A stretch of 64,000 nt of DNA from Brevibacterium limosum (GTDB taxonomy: Bacteria > Actinomycetota > Actinomycetes > Actinomycetales > Brevibacteriaceae): positions 3,782,001 to 3,846,000 of the forward strand of contig NZ_CP050154.1 of NCBI RefSeq assembly GCF_011617705.1, written 5' to 3'. The translations under genes and the position numbers were made by a program. How positions within the stretch are numbered: the stretch's first letter is position 1; each line of letters starts with the position of its first letter. Positions 17,692-25,595 of this stretch are shown here, piece by piece. The notes below the pieces were generated by a model that saw only the letters and a list, made by a program, of their open reading frames with translations, did no database searches and was not told the origin of the DNA.

Positions 17692-17707
17692 TGTGAACCA
17701 GCACACA
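17692..17707. promoter_or_regulatory. GlxR/CRP-like site upstream of ramB
   Basis: TGTGAACCAGCACACA resembles the GlxR consensus TGTGANNTANNTCACA, with TGTGA and ACACA arms. It lies 19-34 bases upstream of the chosen ramB start. GlxR control of glyoxylate genes and ramB is known in corynebacteria. The GlxR protein itself is not in this window. Confidence 0.45.
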
Positions 17708-17725
17708 GCAGCGAAGGGAGACGCC

Positions 17726-19177
17726 TTGGTCAGCGTTGGAGCGGAAGTCGAGAGCGAAGAACAGCAGACCGACCCACTCAGCATCGGCAGAAGAATCCGA
17801 TTTTTTCGCAAGAAGCGTGGATTGACCCTCAACGAGCTGGGGCAGGAAGTGGGCCGCGCGGCCTCTCAGATCTCCACGATCGAGAACGGCAAGCGAGAAA
17901 CTTCTGTCACCCTCTTGGCCGCGATCGCTAAGGCGTTGAAGACGGATGTCTCCGAGCTCATCGACCCCGCACCGATCGACGAACGCCAAGCCCTCGAGCT
18001 CGAGGCGGAACGCAATCAGGCCTCCCCCATGTATTCCTCTCTGGGGCTGCCGCAGGTGCGGATCAAGTCGCTGCCGGCCGACGCCCTCGAGGCGATCGTC
18101 GGTCTCCAGCGGCAGCTCGGCGAGGTCCTCGAACGTCGTGCGGCCACCCCCGAGGAGGCTCGGCGGGCGAACCGCGAGCTGCGCGATCGGATGAAGGAGA
18201 AGAACAACTACTTCGCCGATCTCGAGGCCACCGCTGCCGAGCTGCTCGACCTAGTCGGCTACGAATCCGGAACGGTGTCACAGCGGCAGACGGCGCTCAT
18301 CGCCGAGAAGCTCGGCTTCAGCCTCCACTACGTCTCCGACCTGCCCGAATCGACTCGGTCGATCTCGGACACCGCGAACAAGCGGCTGTATCTGCCCAAC
18401 GCCGATGCCGCTTTCGACCCTCGCTCGCACCTGCTCATGAGCTTGGCTCCGCATGTGCTCGGCTATGACTCTCCGAAGGACTTCCACGAGTTCCTCCAGC
18501 AGCGCGTCGAGGCCAACTATCTGGCTGCGGCGATCCTGCTGCCCGAGTCCGCGGCCGTGCCGATGCTCGAGGAGGAGAAGAAGAAGCGAGTGCTCTCGGT
18601 CGAGCATCTGCGCGATATGTTCGGCGTCGGCTACGAGATGGCGGCCCACCGGTTCACGAACCTCGCCACCGAGCACCTCGGACTGCCCGTCCACTTCATG
18701 AAGGTCCACAATTCCGGCACGATCCACAAGGCGTACTCGAACGACGGGCTGCCGTTCCCCACCGATCCCCTCGGCGCCATCGAGGGCCAGTTCGCGTGCA
18801 AGCGCTTCACTTCACGCACCGTCTTCCGCGTCGCCGACCGGTTCAGCCCGTACTACCAGTACACCGACACCCCGCAGGGATCGTATTGGTGCACCGCCCG
18901 CGTGCTGCCCGGCGGCGACTTTGCCATCAGCGTCGGCGTCCCGTTCTCCCACGTCCGCTGGTTCGAGGGGCGGGAATCGCCGATCCGTTCGCAGTCGGCA
19001 TGCCCGGATCCGTCCTGCTGCCGGCAGGCGCCGGAAGACCTCGCGGAGAAATGGGAGGATCAGGCGCTGCCGTCGGCGCGGATGCACGCGTCCCTGCTGG
19101 CCGCGGTTCCGCCCGGTGCGGTGCCCGGCGTCGACGACACCGAGGTCTACGAGTTCCTCGAGCGCCATTCCGGCTGA
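17726..19177 (+). CDS. ramB: RamB-type transcriptional regulator of acetate metabolism
   Basis: This is a cytoplasmic DNA-binding regulator of 483 residues. An XRE-type HTH occupies about residues 20-75 (IGRRIRFFRKKRGLTLNELG, then ASQISTIENGKRETS). An IrrE/ImmA-like middle domain and a DUF2083 C-terminal domain with clustered cysteines (CPDPSCC) follow. This architecture and the position divergent from aceA match RamB of Corynebacterium glutamicum, which represses glyoxylate and acetate genes. The start is taken as TTG at 17726, with AAGGGAG five bases upstream. A GTG at 17693 has no such site and would place the GlxR-like sequence inside the gene. The peptidase metal motif is not evident, so a catalytic role is unlikely. 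Confidence 0.9.
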   Translation: MVSVGAEVESEEQQTDPLSIGRRIRFFRKKRGLTLNELGQEVGRAASQISTIENGKRETSVTLLAAIAKALKTDVSELIDPAPIDERQALELEAERNQASPMYSSLGLPQVRIKSLPADALEAIVGLQRQLGEVLERRAATPEEARRANRELRDRMKEKNNYFADLEATAAELLDLVGYESGTVSQRQTALIAEKLGFSLHYVSDLPESTRSISDTANKRLYLPNADAAFDPRSHLLMSLAPHVLGYDSPKDFHEFLQQRVEANYLAAAILLPESAAVPMLEEEKKKRVLSVEHLRDMFGVGYEMAAHRFTNLATEHLGLPVHFMKVHNSGTIHKAYSNDGLPFPTDPLGAIEGQFACKRFTSRTVFRVADRFSPYYQYTDTPQGSYWCTARVLPGGDFAISVGVPFSHVRWFEGRESPIRSQSACPDPSCCRQAPEDLAEKWEDQALPSARMHASLLAAVPPGAVPGVDDTEVYEFLERHSG

Positions 19178-19268
19178 TCGTCGACACCGATCGACGGTGC
19201 AGAAAATCCTCGCCGAGGCGGCTCCCCCACTTCGGGTGCCCCGTGACCGCCGCTGACGAGCGTTCGGA

Positions 19269-20525
19269 TCATTCCGCCAGGACTTCCGCCAGGCGGACGA
19301 GCATGAGTTCGCGCCACCACAGGTATTCGTGCCCGCCCACGAACGGTCGAGGAGCGATGTCGATGCCGCGAGCGGCGAATTCTTCGGTCGCCTCGGCGAC
19401 GGAATCTGCGATGGTGGTCTCGAGGATCCCGTGGTCGACGCAGAACGTCGGACGTGCGGCGGTAGCCGTCCGGGTTTCCACCGTCCGAGACTCCGGCTCC
19501 CCCGCGGGCCCGCCCGGCTCACTGTCGGCTCTGCTCGGCGAGAGATCCCAGATCCTGCGCCCCCGATCGTCGGATTCCCAGAACGACGGCGAAAGGCAGA
19601 TTCCGCGGAACGACTCCGGGTGCCGCAGAGAGAAGAATGCCGCGGCCAGCCCTCCGTATGAGGCCCCTGCGACGATCGTGCGGACCGAGAACTCCGGCAC
19701 CGTCTGACGAACGAGAGCGAGGACGTCGTCGCAGAACCGCGGATTCATCACGAGGTCATCGGCGCGCTGGCAGACGGCCGCGCCCTCGTCGGGGCCATCA
19801 GCCCCGACGGGTGCATGGTCGACGGCGATGACCACTGACGGAGGGGACACCAGCTCGTCGATGGCCGTGAGCAGTCCGCCGCGGATGAACCGCAATCCGT
19901 CGAAGACGACGAGCACCGGCGCCGAGGTGGGACCTCGCTGCGGTCGGTGGATCCAGATCCGCCTCGGCGAGGCACCGAGGGTGAGCACGTGCTCGTCGGC
20001 GGACGGCCGATCATCCCCGGCCCCGCCGGGCACCTCCGATGCCGGCGCGTCCCCACCGGTCCAGATCAGGGGTCGGGCATCAGGTGCGGCGATTTCGAGG
20101 ACCTGCTTCCCGCGCATGTCCGTGACCTCGCGCAGGCCATGGTGGCCGGCGGGAACGAATCCCCGCTCGAGAACATCGAGCCAGGTCGGACGGTCGGCGA
20201 CCTGGAGCCCTCGCGGCACGGGCAGGAACTGGAGGGACCCACGGTAGCCTCTGGGAACCGCCAGCTCGATCGAATACTTCGTCTCATCGGCACAATCGAC
20301 ACTGTCGCCACCCTCATCCCGGACTGAGTGCCGAGCCATGATTCCCCCGGGCACATTGCGCCGGTCCGTGACTCCGTTGAGGTCGACGAAGATCTCCTGC
20401 TCGTCACCGGGAGCCGCCTCGGCGGGGATGGTTGAGGCCGGAAGATCCACCTGCAGCGCCCAGCTCTCGTCCGGACCGTTTTCGATCCATGTGCACAGCG
20501 CGGGGACCAGTCGAGTTGTGCTCAT
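19269..20525 (-). CDS. Enterochelin/ferri-siderophore esterase family protein
   Basis: This is an alpha/beta-hydrolase of about 418 residues from the Fes/IroE family, which hydrolyses ferric catecholate siderophores in the cytoplasm to release iron. The N-terminal part fits the Fes cap domain. The nucleophile elbow is VAGASYGGLAAAFFSLRHPE, and the catalytic His lies in GGHEYLWWRELM near the C-terminus. ATG at 20525 has AAGGTGA eight bases upstream, while the earlier ATG at 20543 has none. A strong DtxR box covers 20550-20568. A low-complexity insert (about residues 325-355) separates the nucleophile from the acid region. It should work with an importer such as the one at 2685-6780, although it lies 12 kb away. 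Confidence 0.85.
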   Translation of the reverse strand: MSTTRLVPALCTWIENGPDESWALQVDLPASTIPAEAAPGDEQEIFVDLNGVTDRRNVPGGIMARHSVRDEGGDSVDCADETKYSIELAVPRGYRGSLQFLPVPRGLQVADRPTWLDVLERGFVPAGHHGLREVTDMRGKQVLEIAAPDARPLIWTGGDAPASEVPGGAGDDRPSADEHVLTLGASPRRIWIHRPQRGPTSAPVLVVFDGLRFIRGGLLTAIDELVSPPSVVIAVDHAPVGADGPDEGAAVCQRADDLVMNPRFCDDVLALVRQTVPEFSVRTIVAGASYGGLAAAFFSLRHPESFRGICLSPSFWESDDRGRRIWDLSPSRADSEPGGPAGEPESRTVETRTATAARPTFCVDHGILETTIADSVAEATEEFAARGIDIAPRPFVGGHEYLWWRELMLVRLAEVLAE

Positions 20526-20549
20526 GGACACAATCACCTTCATTATAAG

Positions 20550-20568
20550 TTTGGTTAGCCTCAGCTAA
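20550..20568 (-). promoter_or_regulatory. DtxR/IdeR-type iron box upstream of siderophore esterase
   Basis: TTTGGTTAGCCTCAGCTAA matches the DtxR/IdeR consensus at 16 of 19 positions. It lies 25-43 bases upstream of the esterase start, where it would overlap the promoter. It supports iron-dependent repression of the esterase gene. Confidence 0.8.
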
Positions 20569-20645
20569 GTTATCACGGTCCATGCGCACAGATCCCCAGG
20601 GATCTCCGACCTCGACAGCGGTGACGGTCGTCCGGCGAGGGGCCC

Positions 20646-22286
20646 TCAGCGGGCCGCGTTCTCGAAGGCCCGATCGACGATCGATTCGGCGATCGCCAGC
20701 GCCGAGGTGGCCGCCCACTTCGGCACGGACCTGACCACGGTCAGCCTTCCGCGCCTGGTCATGGTGAGTTCGTCGATGAGTTCGCCTTCGGCGGTCATCG
20801 CCTGTGCTCGGACTCCGCGAATGCCGGGAGTGACGGCGTCGGGGTCGAGTTCGGGGACGAAGCGGCGGATTCCGTCGACGAAGGCGGTCTTGCTGACCAG
20901 GGGTCTGACACCGCGGACAGCTGTCTTCGCGGTCTGCGCGGCGAACTTCCAGAATCCTTTGGATCTGGCGGTCGAACCGATGTCGGCGAGGTCGAATCCG
21001 GGCCGGTCGTAGGATTCGCGGCCGAGGGCGACGAAGGTGTTCGGTCCGAGGATGAGCCCGTCGTCGAGTCCGCGCACGATCGAGGTTTCGGCGAAGGGAG
21101 CCTGCGGGTCGGGAACGGACCCGATGATGCCGCGGACCACCTCGGTGTCGGAGGCCGGGATCCGGTAGTAGTCACTGGTGAAGGGCACGATCCGCGGTTC
21201 GGCGTCGAGTCCGGCGGCGACCGAGAGGCGATCGGCCTGGAGACCGGCGCAGACGATGACGATGTCGAAGGTGCCGAGCACTTCCTCGGCGGCAGCGTCC
21301 CGATCCGAGCCGTCGCGGTGCGGGGCCTCGTTCTGCCCGCCGTCGGTTCGTGAGCCGTCGCTGCGAGCACTGCTGCGTTCGTCGTCGATGCGCCCATCCG
21401 GTGGGCGCCTGTCGTCACGACGCGACCAGGAGTCCGAGAGCTTCTGCGTCCACTCGCCGATCGTCGACTCGGCCTGCTTGAACCAGTCTTGCCCGCCGAA
21501 GCGATCGCGCAGCTCATCGCCGATGCCGATGACGGGCTCGCGGCGGTGATACGTGCGCGGCCGCTCGTGGCGGTGATCTCGATCGCCGGCAGTGCCCTCG
21601 TCAGGGCCGGACGCGACATCGCCGTCCCGAGCGCCGGCAGCGCCCTGGCCCCGGTCGTCATCACCGGAATCCCCGGCTGCGGACTCATGCCCCGACGGCG
21701 AGTCATCTGCCGGAACGGATCGCCCGCGCAGTCGGACTTCGCTGCTCATGGTGTCGAAGGCGGTGACCTCGGTGCGGAAGCGGAATGTCCCTCCCGCGGC
21801 GCGCACATCGGAGGCGAGCGCGTCGGTGAGTGCCGAGAAGTCGGCGATGGCCGCGTGGGGTGAGAAGAGTCCGAGGACGCCTCTGACGGCTGGTTCGACG
21901 GCTCCGATCTCGTGGCGTTCGAGCAGTCTCGCGCCGGGGACCTCATTGTCTTTGGCGCGGGCGAAGATCTCTTCGAGACGTTCTGCTTCGTCGGTGTTCT
22001 GGGCGATGAGCAGCTGACCGCATTCCCGGTAGGGCACTCCGGCCTCGGCCATATAGGGGATGAGCAGCTGGAGGCCTCGCCGGGTGAGCTTCGCTTCCGC
22101 CGCCCCGGGCCTCTGGTCCAGTCCGGAGTCGACGATTCCGGAGGTGTGGCCGCTCTGATGTGCGGCGACGGAATCGGCCTTGTCGAAGACGGTGACCTCG
22201 GCGTCGGGGTGCCTCATGGTGACTTCGCGGGCGGCGGCGACACCGAGGATGCCGGTGCCGACGACGGCCACTCGTGAAATACTCAT
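20646..22286 (-). CDS. lhgO: L-2-hydroxyglutarate oxidase-like FAD protein with low-complexity insert
   Basis: This is a DAO-family flavoprotein of 546 residues. The FAD dinucleotide fold is VAVVGTGILGVAAAREV at the N-terminus, and further LhgO landmarks are AAHQSGHTSGIVDSGLDQRP, IVCAGLQADRL, ILGPNTFVALGRESY and GIRGVRAQAM. LhgO oxidises L-2-hydroxyglutarate to 2-oxoglutarate and feeds electrons to the respiratory chain. Family members have about 400 residues. Here about 150 extra residues (roughly 188-336), rich in Asp, Arg, Gly and Ser, are inserted between two conserved blocks. ATG at 22286 fits the dinucleotide-fold start, though no clear ribosome site is seen. Confidence 0.82.
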   Translation of the reverse strand: MSISRVAVVGTGILGVAAAREVTMRHPDAEVTVFDKADSVAAHQSGHTSGIVDSGLDQRPGAAEAKLTRRGLQLLIPYMAEAGVPYRECGQLLIAQNTDEAERLEEIFARAKDNEVPGARLLERHEIGAVEPAVRGVLGLFSPHAAIADFSALTDALASDVRAAGGTFRFRTEVTAFDTMSSEVRLRGRSVPADDSPSGHESAAGDSGDDDRGQGAAGARDGDVASGPDEGTAGDRDHRHERPRTYHRREPVIGIGDELRDRFGGQDWFKQAESTIGEWTQKLSDSWSRRDDRRPPDGRIDDERSSARSDGSRTDGGQNEAPHRDGSDRDAAAEEVLGTFDIVIVCAGLQADRLSVAAGLDAEPRIVPFTSDYYRIPASDTEVVRGIIGSVPDPQAPFAETSIVRGLDDGLILGPNTFVALGRESYDRPGFDLADIGSTARSKGFWKFAAQTAKTAVRGVRPLVSKTAFVDGIRRFVPELDPDAVTPGIRGVRAQAMTAEGELIDELTMTRRGRLTVVRSVPKWAATSALAIAESIVDRAFENAAR

Positions 22287-22323
22287 ACAGCAATCTTGGC
22301 ACCGTTCGGGGTGAAGGAGAAGG

Positions 22324-23724
22324 ATGACGACCGTCTTGGAGTGGCCGGGCAAGGCCGCCGCCTTCGCCCTCGGTCGCCGCCTGGCCGCGGAATCCGGAAC
22401 CGGGCCCTGCCTCGGTGCGGGTGAACGGGAGCCCATGCGCCGCCTCGGGGACGGTGTCTCCGAACGGGAGGGTCGCCTCGGTGGGGGTCGTCCGCACCTG
22501 CGGGATGCCGACGGCTCCTCTCATGTTCCCGATCCGCGCGAGAATCTGCTCATCGTCGGGGACAATCTGCCCGCGCTGACGGCGCTGCTGGCCACGCATC
22601 GCCGACGGGTCAAGGTCGTCTACATCGACCCGCCGTACAACACGGGCAATGCTCATACGTACAAGGACCACGGGCACGATCACGCCAGCTGGCTGTCGTT
22701 CATGACGCCGCGGCTGCTGCTGGCGCGTGAGCTCATGCGCGACGACGGGGTGCTGTTCCTCCATCTCGATGACAAGGAGAGCGCGTGGGCGCAGCTGCTC
22801 GGGCACGAGATCTTCGGTGAGGACAACTCGCTGGGCACGCTCATCCATCAGCGGGCGAAGGGCGGGGGCAATGCGCGCTCGTTCGTGCGCGGACACGATT
22901 ATGTGCACGTGTGGGCCCGCGATGCGAGCCGGGCCGGGCCGTTCCTCACGGAGAAGAAGTCACCGGCGAAGCTCGAGGTCATCGATGGGCGCCGCATGCT
23001 CGTGGAGACCGACGTGCTGCGTGCCGGATTCGGTCGGTATGCGCGCGGGTCGGAGCGGCGCCTGATGTATGAGGACATCTTCGCGGTCAAGGGCGAGACG
23101 AAACTCGCCGAGGTGGACGCGAAGCTCGCGACCGGCGAGTACATCCTGCGGCCCTGGGGCTCGGAGGGCAAGCACGCGGTGGTGCGGGTGACGCCGGCGG
23201 AGAAGGCGAGCTCGAAGATGTACTCGATCGTCAAGGCTCTCGGCGGGCAGAACGACCTCGAGCCGCTGGGGCTGGCCGGGGTGTTCAGCTATCCGAAGCC
23301 GGTCGAGCTGGTCAAGGCGCTCGTGGCCTCGCAGACATTCTTCGATCCCGATGCCATCGTGCTCGATTTCTTCGCGGGGTCCGGGACCACGGCGCAGGCC
23401 GTGATGGCCGCGAACGAACGGGACCAGGGGTCGCGGTCGTTCGTCCTCGTGCAGACTCCGGAGCCGCTGCGGTCGAAGACGGCCCGGGACGTGGTGGCTG
23501 CGAGCGATGGAGTCGGTGCGGGCGGCATCGGTGTCGACGTTTCCGAGGCCGGCGGTTCGGAAGCCGGTGGCTCGGAAGCCGGCGCGCCAGACTCAAATGC
23601 CGGTGGCGGGTTCCCGACGATCAGCGAGCTCACCGCCGAACGCATCCGCCGCGCCGCCGACATCCACTCCCCCGGCCTGGCGTTCACGCAGCTCGAGGTC
23701 ACTGAGCTCGGTCGCACCGAGTAG
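22324..23724 (+). CDS. Site-specific DNA adenine methyltransferase, beta class (type III Mod-like), orphan
   Basis: This is an AdoMet-dependent DNA methylase of 466 residues. The catalytic motif IV, VVYIDPPYNTG, lies near residue 102 and precedes the AdoMet-binding motif LDFFAGSGTTAQAV near residue 348, the order of beta-class N6-adenine methylases such as type III Mod proteins. No Res subunit or other nuclease gene lies beside it, so it looks like an orphan. After motif I comes a short repetitive linker with EAGGS/EAGA units. The N-terminal 65 residues are low-complexity. The recognition sequence cannot be read from the protein. Start ATG at 22324 has AAGGAG just upstream. Confidence 0.87.
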   Translation: MTTVLEWPGKAAAFALGRRLAAESGTGPCLGAGEREPMRRLGDGVSEREGRLGGGRPHLRDADGSSHVPDPRENLLIVGDNLPALTALLATHRRRVKVVYIDPPYNTGNAHTYKDHGHDHASWLSFMTPRLLLARELMRDDGVLFLHLDDKESAWAQLLGHEIFGEDNSLGTLIHQRAKGGGNARSFVRGHDYVHVWARDASRAGPFLTEKKSPAKLEVIDGRRMLVETDVLRAGFGRYARGSERRLMYEDIFAVKGETKLAEVDAKLATGEYILRPWGSEGKHAVVRVTPAEKASSKMYSIVKALGGQNDLEPLGLAGVFSYPKPVELVKALVASQTFFDPDAIVLDFFAGSGTTAQAVMAANERDQGSRSFVLVQTPEPLRSKTARDVVAASDGVGAGGIGVDVSEAGGSEAGGSEAGAPDSNAGGGFPTISELTAERIRRAADIHSPGLAFTQLEVTELGRTE

Positions 23725-23812
23725 AGCTGCGCGAGCTCCTCGAGCCGCCGTGGAGCCGCCCGACCTGGAGAATCGACGCCCTTGGAGAGATTCCCTCCGT
23801 TCAGCCGCACTC

Positions 23813-23863
23813 GTTGCGGCCGCGCACGTTGCGGCCGCGCTCGTTGCGGCCGCGCACGTTGCG
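23813..23863. repeat. Tandem 15-bp repeats
   Basis: Three near-identical 15-base units (GTTGCGGCCGCGCAC) run from 23813 to 23857, followed by a partial fourth. They lie between the DNA methylase gene and a convergent TetR gene, outside any supported coding region. Such arrays can vary in copy number. Confidence 0.8.
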
Positions 23864-23865
23864 TG

Positions 23866-23927
23866 GATTGTCTGGTCGATCCGGGGCGGTCTCACGCGGC
23901 AGAACGCCGTGGATCGACCAGACAATC
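23866..23927. terminator. Perfect 17-bp inverted repeat between convergent genes
   Basis: GATTGTCTGGTCGATCC (23866-23882) pairs perfectly with GGATCGACCAGACAATC (23911-23927) across a 28-base loop. It lies between the ends of the methylase and TetR genes and probably acts as a two-way terminator. The long loop is unusual for that role. Confidence 0.5.
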
Positions 23928-23971
23928 GCTTCCGACTGGGCTTCGCCTCACCCCGCCCGTCTAGCGCGGGG

Positions 23972-24589
23972 TCAGTGAGTGGCCAGCGGTGCGAGTTCCG
24001 CCTCGAGGATCTCCTTCGCCGAGGCGGCGCCGCGCTCATCGAGCATGACCTCCTGAGCCAGCCCCTTGCCCAAGGCGATCATCCGCATCGCCCACGTGCG
24101 AGCAGCATCGCCGCCGCTTGAATCGTCAGAACCGGCTTCAGTGCCGACGGCTGCCCGATACAGCCGGATTCCGAGCGTGAGAGTCGCACGGTCGCTGGCG
24201 CGGATGATCTCGGCGATCTGCTCGTCCATCACCGCCCTGGCGACGTACGTGTACCACACGGACGCACCAATGCGCATGGCCTCACCTGCGGGAACGAACG
24301 CGAAACAGAACTCACGGAGCGCGCTCAGCGCACGCACGGAACCGGGGCCGGATGACGCATCGACGTCCTCCGGATCGGCCACCTCGGCGCCTTGGACGAG
24401 CTGTCGGCAGCCCTCGAGGATGAGCTCACTGCGCGAGGGGAAGTAATGCTGTACGCGGCCGACGGAGATTCCGGCCGCCTCGGCGACCGAACGGAATGAC
24501 ACTCCATCGATCCCTTTGAGGTAGATGACCTGCCACAGGGTATGAACGATCTCGGTGCGGCGCTGGGCATGGTCGACGATCTTCGGCAT
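23972..24589 (-). CDS. TetR family transcriptional regulator
   Basis: This regulator has 205 residues. The N-terminal HTH fits the TetR pattern (GVSFRSVAEAAGISVGRVQH, then YFPSRSELI) and the remainder is a ligand-sensing helical domain. It is transcribed divergently from an ABC exporter whose start is 43 bases away, so it most likely represses that operon. The gap holds CAATA (24602-24606) and TATTG (24624-24628) as possible operator arms. The inducer is unknown. Confidence 0.87.
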   Translation of the reverse strand: MPKIVDHAQRRTEIVHTLWQVIYLKGIDGVSFRSVAEAAGISVGRVQHYFPSRSELILEGCRQLVQGAEVADPEDVDASSGPGSVRALSALREFCFAFVPAGEAMRIGASVWYTYVARAVMDEQIAEIIRASDRATLTLGIRLYRAAVGTEAGSDDSSGGDAARTWAMRMIALGKGLAQEVMLDERGAASAKEILEAELAPLATH

Positions 24590-24601
24590 CCTCCCACTTT
24601 A

Positions 24602-24628
24602 CAATACGATCAACTTGAATCATTATTG
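24602..24628. promoter_or_regulatory. Possible TetR operator between regulator and ABC exporter
   Basis: CAATACGAT on the left and ATCATTATTG on the right form an imperfect inverted repeat in the 43-base divergent gap. The AT-rich sequence must also contain both promoters. The ABC gene seems to start with little or no leader. Confidence 0.35.
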
Positions 24629-24632
24629 CAGT

Positions 24633-25595
24633 ATGAGTGTATTGCCATCGAAAAATGAAGGCATATCGGTGCGCGGGCTGACGAAGAGCTACGGCGACCA
24701 TCGAATCGTGGACGATCTCAGCTTCGATGTCGCATCAGGCCAGGTGACGGGGTTCCTCGGTCCCAACGGCGCAGGAAAATCAACGACGCTGCAGATGATC
24801 CTCGGCCTCGCCTCGCCGGACTCCGGCACCGCGACCATCCACGGCCGCCGTCTGCCCGAACACGCAGAACCTGGACGCATCGTCGGAGCGTTCCTCGGCG
24901 TCGAACATATGCTGCCGGGGCTCACCGTGCGGGGGCACCTCGACTGGATCGCCACTGCGACGGGAACTGAGCCCGCCCGGATCGACGAGATGCTCGAACT
25001 CGTCGACCTCAACCATGCATGCTCCCGCCGCATCTCCCAACTGTCATTGGGCATGCGGCAGCGGCTGGGGATCGCCGCCGCACTGCTCACCGACCCCGAA
25101 GTGCTGATCCTCGACGAACCGCTCAACGGACTCGATCCTGCCGGAATCTCCTGGCTGAGGTCTCTGCTCACCCATTTTGCGAGCACGGGCAGGACGGTTC
25201 TGCTGTCGAGCCACCTGCTCCGGGAGATGGAGCTAGTCGCCCATCACGTCATCATCATCCGCGACGGCCTCCTCATCGCCGACCGCTCCCTCGACGCACT
25301 GCGGCGGGAGTCCTCGATACGGGTGCGCGTTCAGGGCGCGAACCTCGCACCGCTGCTCGAACATCTGCGGGCAGATGGCATCTCGGCCGAGCCCGATGAC
25401 TGGGGCACTCATGCCACGGTCTCCGGGCGCGAACCCGGCGAGATCTTCCGACTCTGTGTCCGCCTCGGAGTGGAACTCACGGGGCTCGCCGCCGAGGAAT
25501 GCGGCCTCGAAGACACTTTCCTCGGCCTCACCGACGCCACCGACGATCGGCACAGACACACTCCTCGACACCCGAGACAGGGAGCGACGGCATGA
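24633..25595 (+). CDS. ABC exporter ATP-binding protein
   Basis: This is a 320-residue ATPase of the CcmA/BcrA-like drug or lantibiotic exporter group. Walker A is LGPNGAGKST, the signature LSLGMRQRLGIAAAL, Walker B LILDEPLNGLDP, and the switch His lies in LLSSHLL. The C-terminal 100 residues form the accessory domain common in this group. ATG at 24633 keeps the first beta strand (ISVRGLTKSYG) and suggests a leaderless message. GTG at 24669, behind GAAGG, is the alternative. It overlaps its permease gene by four bases. The substrate is unknown; export of a toxic compound sensed by the divergent TetR is a reasonable guess. Confidence 0.88.
   Translation: MSVLPSKNEGISVRGLTKSYGDHRIVDDLSFDVASGQVTGFLGPNGAGKSTTLQMILGLASPDSGTATIHGRRLPEHAEPGRIVGAFLGVEHMLPGLTVRGHLDWIATATGTEPARIDEMLELVDLNHACSRRISQLSLGMRQRLGIAAALLTDPEVLILDEPLNGLDPAGISWLRSLLTHFASTGRTVLLSSHLLREMELVAHHVIIIRDGLLIADRSLDALRRESSIRVRVQGANLAPLLEHLRADGISAEPDDWGTHATVSGREPGEIFRLCVRLGVELTGLAAEECGLEDTFLGLTDATDDRHRHTPRHPRQGATA

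Noticed and set aside
20543..20543. ATG at 20543 as esterase start
   Set aside because: It lacks a ribosome site, whereas ATG 20525 has AAGGTGA at good spacing.
22324..23724. Type III restriction-modification system
   Set aside because: No Res helicase-nuclease gene is adjacent, so only an orphan methylase is supported.
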